DNA of 64,000 bases from the NCBI GenBank assembly GCA_013396635.1, contig WBMW01004824.1, positions 264,044-328,043 of the forward strand, read 5' to 3'. The position numbers and the translations under genes are program-made. Source of the stretch: Penelope pileata (taxonomy: Eukaryota > Chordata > Aves > Galliformes > Cracidae). Positions 11,571 through 24,760 of the stretch are shown here, piece after piece. Position 1 is the first letter of the stretch; each line of letters begins with the position of its first letter. The notes under the pieces were generated by a model, which was given only the letters and a program-made list of their open reading frames with translations, did not search any database and had not been told where the DNA came from.

Positions 11571-14500
11571 ATGGCCTCAGGGAACGACGGGGACCCAGCG
11601 GGGGCCCACGGACGCCGGGGCAGCGACGGGCGCAGGCTGTCACGAGAGCTCAACTCAGGTAACATGGGCAGCGTGACCTGGGGCTGGGGGAGGGAGCATG
11701 TCCAAACTATTTTATTTTTTTGGTGTTTCTTTGAAAAGGTGGATTTTCATCCCTCCGGGGCTATTTGTAGGACTGGGATAATATGAATGGGGATGGGTCA
11801 ATGGTTGGAGTTGTCAGTCTTGGAGGTCTTTTCCGATCTTTATGATTCTGTGACTGAGTGGGCATGGAGGAGTTGGGGTTGGACTTGGTGATCTTAGAGG
11901 TCTTTTCCAACCTTAATGATTCTGTGGTTCTGTGTTTCTATGGAATCAGGGATCGAAGCTCTGCAGAGCTGAGCTTTGAGTTCACGTGTGCTGGAGGAGG
12001 TGCTCAGCGCTGGGCAGTGAGGGGGACCCAAATGGCAGAGCAGCGCGTGGGGAGCTCGGAGCAGCCGTGCTGTGCGGGCGTGGAGCCCCAGGCAGCGGCT
12101 GTCAGTCACTTTCCCTTCCATGAACCCAGCCGAACGAAAGGTGCTGAGGTTCAGAACACGCAGGAGGAGGTGCAGTGCTGAACAACGCCCGGCCTTGGGC
12201 CGATGGTTTCAGTTTGCTGCATCCGCTGCCTGGTGAGGCCGGGTCTGTGCTGGCGAGGAGATCTGGGAATGGCAGCGTGGTGCTCCCCGCTGCGCCGGGT
12301 GCAGCGGACGATGTGGTTGTGCTGCCTGCTGATGAGCGAAACTGGGAGCAGGGCCGAGAGGAACCGGGGAGAAACCTCCGCTCCCGTTCCATCCCCAGGT
12401 GGTAAAATGCCGCTGCACAGAGCTTTCAAACACGGGTGACTTCTTAACCTGTTTTGCAGGTGGACTTGTAAATACGCGTGAGTCACCGCAGCTCTGTCAA
12501 TAGTGGCGGTCAGAGGCTGTCCCTGGGGATGTGTCTGAGCTCAGACCCGGCTCAGAGCTGCTCTGTCGGCCTGGCCGTGCTGTTTGTGCTCTGCCGTCCT
12601 GGAGTGCATTTGTTCGGGACGACACCTGAACACACTGCAGGGGAAAAACAAAACCCGTCCTTATCCTTATTTGTGCCTATAAGGCACAAAAATAAATGAA
12701 TTAGCCCAGCTGTTGACATCTGCTGATTTCCTGTTGAGGCCAATGAGATGCTGCGAGAGGCGAGAGGACGGGTGCTGAGCTCTAACCACACCGCTCTGCA
12801 GCCATGCTTCCTGCGCGCCCGCACACCCCTCCCTGCAGCCCTGCCCGAAGCGGGGCCCACCTGGAGCTGGGGGGACCCCTGCACACCCCCTGGGCAGGAG
12901 ATGGGCTCCGGTGGAGGCAGAGATGTGCAGCTCCCACTGCCATGGGCTGCAGATTGCTGAGTGCAGGAAGCTTTGGTCAGCAGGTCTGAGCCTGCTTCTT
13001 ATTTTGGGCTTGCCTGCTTGGTTTATCTTTGGAGGCACAGGGATTTGTCTGCTGCTCAAGGATTTGTTTGAGCATCATCCCAAGCCCTTGTACCAGGCGC
13101 TGCTGTTCTGCCCAGACTGGTGGCAGTTTGCTTCCTGGAGCTTTGGGGTGTTGCAGTGCGGGCAGGAGCTTCCAGCAGTGTGTGATGGAGAGGAGGAACA
13201 GATCGGCTTGTGCACAGCCCCGCGAAGGGGAACCAGCACTGCAGAGGAGCGCTGGGAGGCGGCGGCAGTGCTGAGTGTGGGAAGTGGGGCTTCTGCTGCA
13301 GAGAAGCAGCTCGGTGACCCTGCCCTGCTTCATTTCCCATCCGCACGCTGGGGCGGGCAGCGCTTCCCAGTGCTGCCAGCACAGCACACAGCTCCAGGAA
13401 TGGTTTGGGTGACAACACTGAGGATCAGACCGGTGGGACAGCCCACACACAACTGTCCTCGTTTGCTGCTAGCCGTGCCACGCGCTGCTTCCCTCCCCTG
13501 CAGCAAAGAGGAACAAAAATATTCTCTGTGCTCACGCTTAGCTCTTATATGGGCCACATCAGCTGCAGTCCCAAAGCACTTTGCTGAGAGAGGTGGATGT
13601 GTTGCTGTGTCTGCTTTTAGTGCTGTGGAATGGAGGGGGATTTGCTGCAAGTCTCTGCAAGGCTGTGCTTGGAAAACCCATCGGTCTGACTCAGTCTGCA
13701 GCGCTCGGTTGGCAGCTGCTCCCTTCCTTGGCTCTCATTTGCCTGCGTGTTTTCTACCCATGTAACATAACTGGAGAGGTGTAAGGTTGGTCCTTTGTTG
13801 TTTATCTTAGCTGTGGACTTGGCACTGCACTGAAGTATGTCATGAACTGATAAATAGTTGCTTGGGGACGTTAGTCGTGCATCGTGAGTAACTCCATGTC
13901 TTCGTCCCCAAAACCACTGCAAATGGAGCAGGAAAAAAGGGACCTGTCTGAGTGTGGACTCTCAGATTCTGCAGAGCAGCTGAAGCCATCTGAACATGCT
14001 TTTCTGTCCTCTGGTGCCCCGTGTTTCCTATCTCCAGCACAAGTAGGTAAAGAGTATTGGATTTCCCTGTGGGGCTGCGTATCACATCAATATGTGATTT
14101 CTGTTGAAATAAAGTCATCTTTCTGATGGCTCTGCTGGCGAGTAACCCTGTTCTGGAATTGCCTTATGACTCCTTTATTCCAGCCTGAGAAGGATGCTCC
14201 AAAACTCTTCTCTAAATACCTTGGTGGGGCACATGGTCGGAGCCGAGCTCCCTGCAGCCTCAGGCAGCCAAGAACCAAAGTGAAACCTTGCAGCAGCCCC
14301 AGCCCCTGCTGCAGTGACACCGCCTGTGTTGGTGGCATAGCACTGAATGTGAGAACTGGAGCAGGTTTCTTGACTCCAATCCAGGATCTGGGCTAGAGAA
14401 TCTCCCTTATCAATAGAGGAAATTCTGTCTTAAACCCAAGCTCTGTGGGGCAGCTGTTTGAGAATCCCGCTCCTCTTTTGGGTGGCAAGTGTTTGCTGGA

Positions 14501-17500
14501 GGAGCAGAGCACGGGGAAGGGCTCTGTGCTGTGCCTCTGGGGGTGGCAGTTTGTCACTTAGCTGCTTGGAAGCTCTGGAGCTGGCACCAGGGGAGCCAGC
14601 ATTCCCCCGGGGGCAGAAATCCCCAGGGACCACTCCTGGTCCCCAGAGCTGCCCTCTCCCTTCCATGCAGTCGATATTTCCAGGTTGGATATCACTCCCT
14701 GTGCAAACAGCTGTGCCTCTCACTGCCAGCCTGCGTCTGTCATTGTGACCGTCTGTGGCGGGGCTGTTTGGTTTGGTTGCAATGAAATCTGATGGATAGC
14801 TTCGGTGATGCCTGCTGGTTATTACTGGAGCACAGCTGCTCCCCGGGAGATGGAACAGTGAGAAGGAAAGGGCATTGCACAGAAATGCACACACTGCGTG
14901 TTTGAGGCCGGCTGGGGTCTGGTCCGTGCTGTCTGTGGTGTGAGTGCAGGCTGCTGCTGGAGCAGGTCTGGGCTCAGTGCTGGATGTGCTGGGGACCAGG
15001 CACAATGGGGTCACCGCTCCCCAAAAGAGCACAGTCCTCACCCCATGCTGAGCCCCTGGCACTGCCTGATGATCTCCCTGGGTGCAGGGGAGCTCTGGGC
15101 TGCTCTGCACTGCTGGTCCTGGCCATCCATGCAGCTAATTCCCATCCAGAGTGGGATCTTCCAGTGGGAGAGACCTGGAGGTCGTCCCAGTGGGTGCCGT
15201 GGGTTGGCCTCTGCAGGAGAAAGGTGCAGGTTTCCCCATCCTTGCAGCATTAAAATAGCACCTGGGGCAGTTAAAAGCTGGGATTTTTGGGTACACTTAT
15301 TTCCTCTTTTGTTCCTGCAATCTGTTTACTCTGCTTCTCGTAGAAACTGTGACTCAGTCAGTTTCGTTTTCTGTTTTCGCTCTGTGCTGGGCTCCTCAGT
15401 AAGGTGGGATGTGTTTATCGCCAAATAAAGCGCTCCGGCAAAACAAAAAACACAGCCACTGGGACTCGTCATTTCCCTTCACCTTTATTTACACAGCCCC
15501 AACTCCATGTAACCCGAATCTGGACACGACAGGTCCCCTCCTGTCCCTGCACCCCACCCAGGGTCCATCTCCATGGAGCTGAGAGGTGCCACCATGCTGG
15601 GAAAGCTCTGCAGAGCGATGTGGTTTGGCTGCTTGGATGCAGGGTTTGATGGGGCAGTGCTGCTAGGACAGCTGCGTCCCAGCTCTGGGACATGGCTTGG
15701 GCAGGAGCATCGCTGCGTTGGAAATGCACGTGGCCGTTGAATGGCACATGGTGTGCAGGATGCCGGGCAGGGATTCAGCTGGGTTTGCTGCTGCTGGGCA
15801 GCATTGCTGGCGCAGGTCTGGAGCACCGTGCAGGGCCGTCACCTAAAGCCATTGTGCGGGGTCCCGCTCTGCTGCCACCTGTGTGCCTGCACCCTCTGAG
15901 CTTTGTTTGGTATCTGTGCATCTCTGGTGTGTCCAGGCTACTTCTGTCCCCTGCAGATTTTGCATCTTAGAGAAATTAGGAAGAAGTATGTTACTGGGAC
16001 CTTAGAGCTGATTCCCCCTCAAATCCTGGGCTGTTTGGGAATCACAGAATCACAGAACCACAGAATGGTTGGGTTGGAAGGGTCCTTACAGCCCCCCAGC
16101 CCCACCCCTGCCATGGGCTGGGTGCCCCCCAGCTCAGGTTGCCCAGGGCCCATCAGCCTGGAACTGCCTCCAGGGATGGGGCACCCCCAGCTCTGGGCAG
16201 CAGTGCTGTGAGCCACATTGCTCCTTGAGCCAGAATACATTCCCTGCACCAACCACAACCGAACTCTAATCAGAGCCACCCCGTGACAGGCCAGGTGCTT
16301 TCCCCAGGGGCTGTCTGTGTGCCGTGTGACATTGGGCATCAGTCACTGATGGGCTCAGTCACTTTGGGCTCAGACAGCCCCAGGGCTCTGGGCTGAGCTC
16401 AGCCCCTCCCCATCCCCGAGCACGGGGAGGGAGGTGCTGCTGGAGGCTGTGCCCTTGTGCCTTCAGCAGCATCCAGGCAGCCGCAGACTTTTGCTGGTTC
16501 CTGACTCATTTCCTGCTTGCCTGGTTTTTGCTTGCGGTCACAGCTAGGTGTTGTGCTGAAATCACCAACTTTACTTCTGGTCACTGTGTTGTTGCTGATG
16601 CCATGCAAGGGCACAATCATTGGTGACATCTAAAGAGCAACAAGCCCATGTTGTTTGCTGAGGGAGCATTGAGCTTCGCCTCCTGTGTGGGGGTGGATCC
16701 AGGATTCCTGCGCTGCGCTGAGCGGTTCTGCACCAAGACGTGCTGTCACGTGGAGAGAGCTGCAAGTGCAGGCATCATGCAGGGACGGTCCTGTTACTGT
16801 CTTGCCAAAAAAATGATTCAAAATGTCCTCAGGAATCAAGATTGATTTCAAAATGAGCTTTTGAGAACTAATGTATGTTGGATGGCTTTTGTTTTACCTT
16901 CTTATGGCCACAAACCCCAACTGTTCCCTGCAAGTGAAGAACCCTGGTGCACATGGCTGCTCGTCACCTGTCCTGGGGCTCCTGAAATGCCACCGATGGG
17001 GGCTGAATGGGAGCGCACCACCGGGGATGTGCATGCAGAGGGGAAATGTTTAGGCAGGCCAGCACAAAATTAGGCTGCAAAGTCCTGAATGGTCTCTGTC
17101 CAACCTGGGGAAGGCCCGCAGCTGAGCCACCCCCTCAACTTTCCTCCCCGTGTCTCTTGCAGAGGACCAAGTGGCTCAGGAGACCGAGGAGGTGTTCTGC
17201 AGCTATGCCTTCTACCGCTACCAACAGGAGAGAGAGGAGGGAGGGGAGGAGGTGCCCGTGGACCCGGAGATCGTGGAGGTCCAGCAGGAGCTGGGCAGGT
17301 AAAGTGGCACCAAGCGCCCGCGCGTCCCCCAGCCCTGATGCACACCCAGCTGCCAGGGACTCGCCCGCTGCTCCACAGGAGCCAGGGCTGCCGTGACATC
17401 ACTGTCCCATCCCGCAGCACCGGGAGCCAGGTGGGGAGACGCCTGGCCATCATCGGGGATGACATCAACAAGCGGTACGACGCGGAGTTTCGCCACATGC

Positions 17501-20373
17501 TGAAGTCCTTGCAGCCCACCAAGGAGAACGCCTACGAGTACTTCACCACAATAGCCTCCAGGTAAGGCAGCAGGCGTGGGCAGCACACCTCCGGGGAGGG
17601 AAGGGCACAGTGCATGGGATGCAGCCCACTAGAACCTCAAAGCCAGTTCAGAGCAGCTGCCCCCTGCAACGCGCAGGCTCCATCGCTTCCAGCTTCATCT
17701 CCATCCCTGCGCTGAGCTTTGACCGAGCTCACCGTCACAGTTCTGTATTCTCTGTCTGCTCTCGTTGCTGGGCGCCCTTGTCACAGCCTTCACACCGTCA
17801 TCTTGGCAGCCCTGCACCAGCTGTCTGGGGGCAGGAGGTTGGAGGGACAAGGCTGGGAAGTGCCTTGTGAGCGTCCCAGAGTGAACGTCCCAGCTGCACC
17901 AGCCCTGAGCCACGGCAAAGCTGCTACTGCTCCCACACCTGCTTGGGGCTGGGATGTGGCGATGGGCACAGGGGAAGCAGCTCCAGGCTGTGGGGAAGGG
18001 CAGGGACCGTGCCCGTGCTGGTGCCCGTGGGGAGCAGGACAGCGCTGACTCCACGAGCCTGCAGCTGGCTAGCACACAGCCAGCCTGCCCGCTTCCAGCA
18101 CAGCAGCAGGGTGAAGATGGGAGGCAAACACCTGGATGACTTCTTGCTCTGACTGCATGAGGCGTAGCCTCACATCTGTATCCTGAGCTGCTTTGTTCTG
18201 CAGCCCCACAGTGTTACACTGCAGTGCCCGTGGAGCTCCAGCTGTGCTTTGAGGGCTCAGTCCTCATCCCTCTTGGTGCATTTTGCCCCTGGGAATGCCC
18301 CGACGCTGTGCACACTCCATGGTTTGTGCAGGGTCCTGCATAGCCCCTGGCAGGGGAACCCAGGTCCTGGCACCTCTGCTCGGTGTGTGTTGTCTAACTG
18401 CCTCTCTTCTGTCCTTTTCCTGCTCCCCTGTCCTTGGGAAGCCACGCTGCGCTGTTTTCACCGCTTTGCCACCCCGAGGCGGTTAACGCACCGCAAACAG
18501 GTAAATTAACCTCTGCCCCCTCCGTGCTCCCCGAGTCCTTGTGCTCCACCTTCCCTTTGTCAGCACCAGGTCACAACGCAGGGCCGGAGCCTACACTTCT
18601 TTTTTCCCTTTTGTTTTTCCTTTCTTTTTCTTCTCGCTTACCTTGCTGGAGTCCAGGAGCAAAGCCTCCAGAAGCAGGCTAGATAAGCCTGTGCCAAACT
18701 TGCACGCAGCGATGCAGTTTGTGCACAGCCGCTGGGAGCAGGACCAGTGGGCACGGAGCTGGTGTATTTTGAAGCCCCCCAGCCCTTCAGAGCATCACTG
18801 AAGGCAAAAGCAGTTGGTCTTGGCGGGGTTTGTCTATACAGGAAAAGGGAAAATCCTGTTCTGCCACGCCTCTGCCCGAGATCTGTTTGAACTTCCTCAC
18901 CTCTGGGTACGGCTGCAGGAGCTTGGGGTGCTGTGGGGTGCAGGGGCTGCAGTTCCTGATCCCGGCTGCACGTGCAGCAGCGTGGCAGCGTGCAGCAGCC
19001 TGCAGCCCGGTGGCTTCAGCTGGCGCTGGCTCCAGCTGACCGTGCGTAACGCCCTGGCTCCTGAAATCCCGGGTAGCTCCATGGGCAGCCCTTGTGCTGG
19101 GGTGCAGGCCTGGGGGAAAGGCAGGATGGGCACCGGGGCAGCAGGACAGCCACAGCCCTCCCAAGGCTCCCACCCTCGCAATTCAGAGACTGTAGCCATG
19201 GATAGAGGATTTGGAACCCTCCTTTTACCTGGGCCCCGCGCTGCCAGGAGGGCACTGAGGCCCCGGAGCGCGTCCAGAGCAGGGAACGGAGCTGTGAGGG
19301 TCTGAGCACAGCGCTGGGGGAGCACTGACACAATGGGATGGGGCACTGGGGGGCACAGGGGGCTCAGGGAGACCTCATGGCTCCCTACAGTCCCTGACAG
19401 GAGGCTGTGGGGAGGGGGGGTCAGCCTCTGCTTCCAGGTGACAGCGATGGGACGAGAGGGGACGGCCTCACGCTGTGCCAGGGGAGGGTCAGGGTGGGTG
19501 TTAGGGAGCATTTCTTCTCCCAAAGAGAGCTCAGGCACTGGCACAGCTGCCAGGGAGTGGTGGGGTCACCGTCCCTGGGGGTGCTCAGAGCCGTGGAGAT
19601 GTGGCACTGAGGGACATGGTCAGTGGGCAGTGCTGGTGGGAGGTGGGCGGTTGGACTGATGGCCTTAGCGATCTGTTCCAACCTGACTGATACTGCGATT
19701 CTGTGACATCCCTAACCTGAGCCAAGTGGTGACAACAGTGGGCCTTGTCTTCTGGCAGCACATGGCGTGGTCGGTGGCTGCGTGCCGTGCAGCCACACTG
19801 TCCCCACTGTCCCGTGCAGTTGGGATGCACCTTGAGGAGCAGTGCAGCACCACAGCCCCGCTCTGCAGCCTGTGCAATGCAGGGATGCAGAGATGGGGAG
19901 GCCAGCCTCAGCGGGGCTTCCTTTACCAAAGAGTGATTTTAATGCAATCGCCGGCTCCGTTTCAGCTTGTTCGAGAGCGGCATTAACTGGGGCCGGGTGA
20001 TCGCGCTGCTGGGCTTCGGCTACTGCATGGCCATCCACGTCTACCAGCACGGCATCACGGGCTTCCTGCGCCGCATCGCCCGCTACGTCACCGAGTTCAT
20101 GCTGCGGAACCGCATCGCCCGCTGGATCGCGCAGCAGGGTGGATGGGTGAGCGGGGGGCTGGGGGGCTTGGGGGCTGGCGGTGGCTGGCGCGGAGCAGGG
20201 CAGCACCGCGGCCCTGACGGGGTGCAGGCAGCTCTAACGCGCTGTGCCCGCTCTCTGTCTCCCGTCAGGTGGCTGCACTCGATCTGGACAATGTTTACAT
20301 GAAGTACATGCTGGCGGTGCTGGCCCTGGTGATAGTGGGGCATTTAGTGGTACGACGCTTCTTCAAGCCCTGA
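11571..20373 (+). CDS. BAK1: BAK1, BCL2 antagonist/killer 1 (pro-apoptotic pore former)
   Basis: Coding exons are 11571-11658, 17163-17298, 17418-17561, 19966-20146 and 20269-20373. Phases fit and the product is 217 aa (human 211). The first coding exon opens at the acceptor ending 11549, leaving 21 nt of 5' UTR before the ATG. The N-terminus is Gly/Arg-rich, then an alpha-1 helix with EEVFCSYAFYRYQQE (about 38-52). BH3 contains VGRRLAIIGDDINKR (80-94) with the invariant Leu and Asp. BH1 contains LFESGINWGRV (124-134) and BH2 contains RWIAQQGGW (175-183). The C-terminal anchor is about 197-211, ending in RRFFKP. Known role: activated by BH3-only proteins, it oligomerises in the mitochondrial outer membrane and releases cytochrome c. 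It is divergent from the minus-strand gene on its left. Compared with mammals the linker between alpha-1 and BH3 is acidic (EREEGGEE). No break or missing key residue is seen. Confidence 0.97.
11790..11950 (+). mobile_element. Two tandem CR1 LINE 3' ends
   Basis: Two consecutive copies of the CR1 3' terminus lie at about 11790-11853 and 11861-11950. Each contains the typical stretch around AGGTCTTTTCC followed by ATGATTCTGTG. They lie in BAK1 intron 1 of the coding part (11659-17162). The rest of that 5.5-kb intron shows one more CR1 fragment (16039) and no supported exon. Confidence 0.8.
16039..16205 (-). mobile_element. CR1 LINE fragment, minus orientation
   Basis: The fragment starts with tandem AATCACAG-type repeats, the reverse complement of the CR1 3' end. 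It runs on through GGTTGGGTTGGAAGGG, GCCCAGG and CCAGGGATGGGGCA, as in the CR1 consensus. It is 5'-truncated and lies in a BAK1 intron. Confidence 0.85.
18590..18642. repeat. Polypyrimidine tract
   Basis: An almost uninterrupted C/T run lies within the BAK1 intron 17562-19965. Long polypurine-polypyrimidine stretches can form triplex DNA. Nothing here shows that this one does. No exon was found in this intron outside the CR1 element. Confidence 0.6.
19330..19710 (+). mobile_element. CR1 LINE 3' fragment, plus orientation
   Basis: The fragment follows the end of CR1 in order: CAGCGATGGGACGAGAGGGG, TGTGCCAGGGGAGG, TTTCTTCTCCCAAAG, GTGGCACTGAGGGACATGG, then ATCTGTTCCAACCTG and GATTCTGTGA. It is 5'-truncated and ends about 255 bp before BAK1 exon 5 (starting 19966). 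Confidence 0.92.
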
Positions 20374-23300
20374 GTGCCGTGGGGCGGAGGCGGGGGTCCC
20401 GCCGGGCTCTCTCTCACATCTCTGCTCTGCGCTGACATCTCCCGGGAGAGGGGGATCTGAGGGACCTCCGAGAGAGAGAGCAGCCTGGACCCACGGGCCT
20501 CCCCCTGCAGGACACGGGGCTGTGCCCCCGAGGTGCCACCAGGAGCTCCGAGAGAGGCGGGGGGGTGGGAGGTGCAGCTTTGCTGTCTGTTTTGTGCCTC
20601 ATTTGCTGCTGAGGACGGAGCGCGGTGCCCTGGCGGCAGGCAGCAGTGGGGCCGAGCAGGCAGTGCTGGAGAACAACGCCTTGCCACCGTGATGCCGGTG
20701 TGCGCGCGTCGTGTCCGCTCTGTGCTGCTCTTACGGTGCTCCTGGGGCAGAGGCAGAGCTCGCTGCTGTGCTGCAGCCCCTCCGTGCCTGCATGGGAAGA
20801 GGGCTCCCACCTCGGTTGTTTTGAGTATTGTGTGTAAATCACCGGAGGGGCGAGCCAGCGTCACAAAACCTATGGGGCTCGCTCTCATCCCCCAGCTCCT
20901 GAGCCCAAACACTTGAGCCTCCTTAATAACAAGCATCCCTGCTTTTGTTAAACCATGTTACTACCTGGCAGTCGCTGGGAGCACCCAGCACCAGTGGGCA
21001 TATCCTGTGCCCCACCCACGCCTGCAGCTCTCCAACGCCCGTGGCTGTGCCTCACTGCGAGCCCCCCAGCCCCCTGAGCTCCCAGGCTATGTGCACACCG
21101 AGCAGGCACCAGCAGGTTTCCAAACACTAAAGGCTGCGGGGAGCTGGGGGTGGTGGGCAGCCTCCCTCCCCGCAGCACTGCTGGCTGTGCCCATCCTGCA
21201 CGCTGCACACTGGCAGCCCCAGCAGAGCAGTGGTCTCCCTCGCTGGCACGGGAGGTGCATCGCATCTCTTTACCCCCCAAGGGGAGCTGGGCTGGGGATG
21301 CAGAGAGCCCGGGGCACAGCTGGGCTGCGGACACAGCAGGACGCATCCATGCACGGCTCTTTGGCAAGAGACCTGACCTCGTTCCGTTCATGGCTAATGC
21401 TTGAAGATGAGTTTTAGGGGAGGGAGGGAGCAGGCACCGCTCACCCATCTCAGATCTTTCTTTTACAAAATAGGGAGAGCATCCCAGTGCGAACTGCCTG
21501 ATGTAGCTCTGTTCTTTTTACTCCAGTTGATTCTGTGAGGTTTCAAACTGTGACAGGCCCTGTCTGAGCCAACCCCCCCCCCTGTTCCAGCATCACCACG
21601 CTGGGAGGCAGCCAGGGGCCCTGGGGGCAGGAGATGGGCGGTGGGGCTGTGCCAGGCTCCTGCTGCAGAGGGAACTGCTGGGCTGGAGCAGCAGCAGCAC
21701 TGCAGCCCTTCGTGGGGCCAAGGCAGGGCACGGGGCAGCCCAGCTGTCCCCCTATCAAGGGCATTCCTGATGGACACCCAGCTGTCCTGTTTCTAAAACC
21801 TTCCAGTATCTTCTCCCTGCATCATCGGTTCCTACCTTTATCTTCAGATGGATTTTCCCTTGATGTCTGGGGGCTGCACGTCCTGCCCCAGCTCAGGCAC
21901 CTGGCAGCCTCTCTCCTTGCCACTCGCCTCCTCGGGTTAGAGGACCAGCCATGATTTTATACCACTTCTGTCCCTCGGGTTCCTGTGTTTTAGTGAAAGA
22001 AGAGCAAACTTCTCAGCCCCCTTCTGTATCAGGGTCTTTCCGTGCTCATCACTTCGACCGTTTCTGCAGTATCTCTGTCCCCAGTGGAGTGCCCTGAACT
22101 GTGCTCACTGAAAGGACATTAAAATACTCGCTATAATATTCCTCTTCTATATATCTGGTTTGGATGCTTTCTTTGCAATACCTAAGTGCTGAGCAGCACA
22201 ACTCTGCCAGGGCTTCTCTGTGCCCACGTTTGCAGCTGTGCTGATGCTCTGTGAGCAGCTTTACCCCCACAGCTCCTTCGTCCCCTTGCAAGTGCACTTC
22301 TTTGCACTGACCCACACAGCCCCATTTGCCGTCATGCCTCTCGCCCTGCTGTCCTGAGCTGATCTTGAGATTCCCTGCAGCTCCCCATCCCCACCGCTCG
22401 CCTTCTCTGGGTGAAAGCACCACCAGGTGGAGCTTTTTTGCCACAATGAAGATGAACTACTAATTGTTATTTTCCCTTTTTCTTCATCACCCCCATCATT
22501 GACATCCTGGGGTCCTCTCGGCTCTGTGTCTGCTTTGTCCCCAGCAGGACTTCCAGAGGACCTTGGGAAGAAAACAGTACATCAGCCTTAGTCACTACTT
22601 TATGACACGCTCCAGGAACTCTCGGGGCTTGGGGTACTTCTGCCTGTACAGGACAGCTGTGCTGCTTGTAATTTATTCCCATCTCCCAGATAAGGTGCTC
22701 CCCCTTGCAAACCAAATGCAGATGTAAGTCCAGAAGACTTTAAATTAAGGACATTTTTCAGCTTTATGGTAGATGACCAAGCCTTGGTGCAGTCTGTGAT
22801 ACCAGAACTGAGAAGGGAACTTTCCCAGTTGGTGCTGTACAAAGGGAAGTTTCCATTTGTAGCCATTTTTCTCAGGGGATTTCGAAGGATTCTCTCAGGA
22901 TAGCAGCACGCTGCCTCGCTCTGCTCTCGCCTCTCCTGGCCTTCCTGGTGCCCGTCGCCAGCAGAGGGGTTGGGGTGGGGAGCATGGGGGTGCCTGCTCT
23001 GTAGTACTGTGTCCTGTCACTGGATGGCAACAGCATCGCAGCCACAGCCTGGGGGAACCCTGCTCCCAGGAGCCGTGGTTTGCACCGCAGAGCTGCTGTG
23101 AGCCCCAGCGCACAGCAAAGGCACCGCGGGGCTGCGACCTGACTGCTGCTGGGGCTGGGATGGGCTGGGGCTGCTGGCCCCAAAGCAGGCAGAGGTGGGG
23201 GCCCAGCGCGCAGCACAGGGTGCTCTGCAGGGCTGGGGCACCCTAACGCCATGCAGACGGCTTTGGCTCTGGGGCTGTCGGCACCAAGAGCCCTCTTTTA

Positions 23301-24760
23301 CCAAAAAGTGCATCTCTGCTACAGAAGTAGGAGCTCTAGAAAAAATAAACGTGTTCTTAGAATAACCCCACGTGTTCCCTGAAGGGCTGAATCAGCCAGT
23401 TTGTTGTGGGGGAACAAAGACCTGGTCCTTGTTTTTAAGCAGTGTAAGCTCTGGTTAGCCAGCAGCCCGGCCACACATGGCACCGTGCCTGCATGACACA
23501 CCAAGATTGTGTCCCCTTCCTGGCTCCACGGTGCTCTGGGGTACGGTGTCCCACGGCTTCAACTTCTTCCCCTGGTGAGCGAGGGGAGCAGGGATGGGAA
23601 ACGAAAGCAGAAGAGGCTTGGCTCCAGCCTTTCACATGGAGAGGGCTGTGCACTGGATCACACAGGGTGGAAGGAAACTCTCAGCCCCACTCAGAGCAAA
23701 GCTCCCTAACTCCCTGCAGGGTTTGGTGGCAGGCATTCTGCTTGTGCAGCATCAGTGACCTGGGCTGGGCTTGCACTCCCAGGAGGATCAGCCCTGCCAG
23801 GTGTGCTTGGTGCTGTGCTGGGCAGAGAGAGCAGCCAGCAGCTCCGCTGCACCCCTCCTGCTGCCAGCCCACGGGCATGGCTGCGGTCATGGTGCCCACC
23901 CCAGGAGTGGCACAGAGGGGTGCTGGGTCCCTGCACGTGGAGGATTTCAGGGTTCTTCTGGTGAGGGTCTTTGTGCTAGAGGAGTGCTGAGGAGCACAGT
24001 GCAGGGAGGTGTTTGCACAGAAAACTCTTGGCTCAAGCAGAAGTGTGTGTTGGGGGTGGGCAGGGGGACGGAGTTCAGAAGGTCTGTAGGAAGGAGGCGA
24101 GAGGAGGGAGGAAGAGAATCTCATTTACTGAGTGTACCTGAGGCCTGCAGGATGGAGAGAACTGCCTGAGCCGTGGGTTTGCTGTCTGCACACCCCCTGC
24201 CCTGCAGCACCCTCACACCGAGCCGCAGCCCCCAGCCCCCTGCCAGGCACAGGGTGCAGCGGGGCTGCAGCACAGAGCGGTCCCTCCATGCTCAGGACCG
24301 GTGGCAGCTGCGTGTGAAGGATGGGTGCTCCACGGATACTTGAAACCACGCTGCCACCGTAACCCTCCCTCACCTTTCTCACAGCATCTCAGCGCGTGCT
24401 CCATGCAGCTCGCTGCCCAGCTCCTTGCTCCCCCTCTCCAGGAAGCCCCGCTCTCCCCATGCAGCAGGGAGGGCACGGGCTGGAGCAATGCTGGCTCCAA
24501 GGTGAGGGGCTGCAGAACACTGCTCCTCTTCAGCAGCAGGAGGGGAGGAGGGAGGCAGAGCAGGGGCTGTGCCAGCGGGGAGGTGGGGCTGAGCCGGCTG
24601 CGGAGCAGCTGAGCCCTGGGGGGCGGACAGAGGGGCTGTGTGGAACGTGGCGGGTTGCTTTTACCACCAAATCGTTTCTTTCACAAATATTCTGTTTTAA
24701 AGTGATGTAATATATATATATTTGAAAATAAAATGGTACATGCCGTGCAAACTTTGTGGC
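20374..24760 (+). other. BAK1 3' UTR and downstream DNA
   Basis: The DNA downstream of the BAK1 stop has no splice-supported exon. Candidate poly(A) signals are ATTAAA near 22117, AATAAA near 23343, and a better one at 24727. How far the BAK1 transcript extends cannot be decided. GC content falls toward the right end. A CTCF-like core (CCACCAGGTGG) is seen at 22420-22430. Confidence 0.4.
24727..24732 (+). terminator. Poly(A) signal AATAAA, candidate end of the BAK1 transcript
   Basis: A canonical AATAAA is followed within about 30 bp by a GT-rich stretch (GTGGCTGTGTTGGGGG), the usual cleavage-site arrangement. It is preceded by a short (TA)5 run at 24711-24720. If it serves BAK1, the 3' UTR is about 4.4 kb, which is long. 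It could instead end an unrecognised transcript. Confidence 0.4.

Noticed and set aside
12911..13765. 284-codon plus-strand open frame in a BAK1 intron
   Set aside because: Composition is Cys/Trp/Leu-rich without a recognisable domain; flanking splice sites do not fit BAK1 phases, and BAK1 is complete without it.
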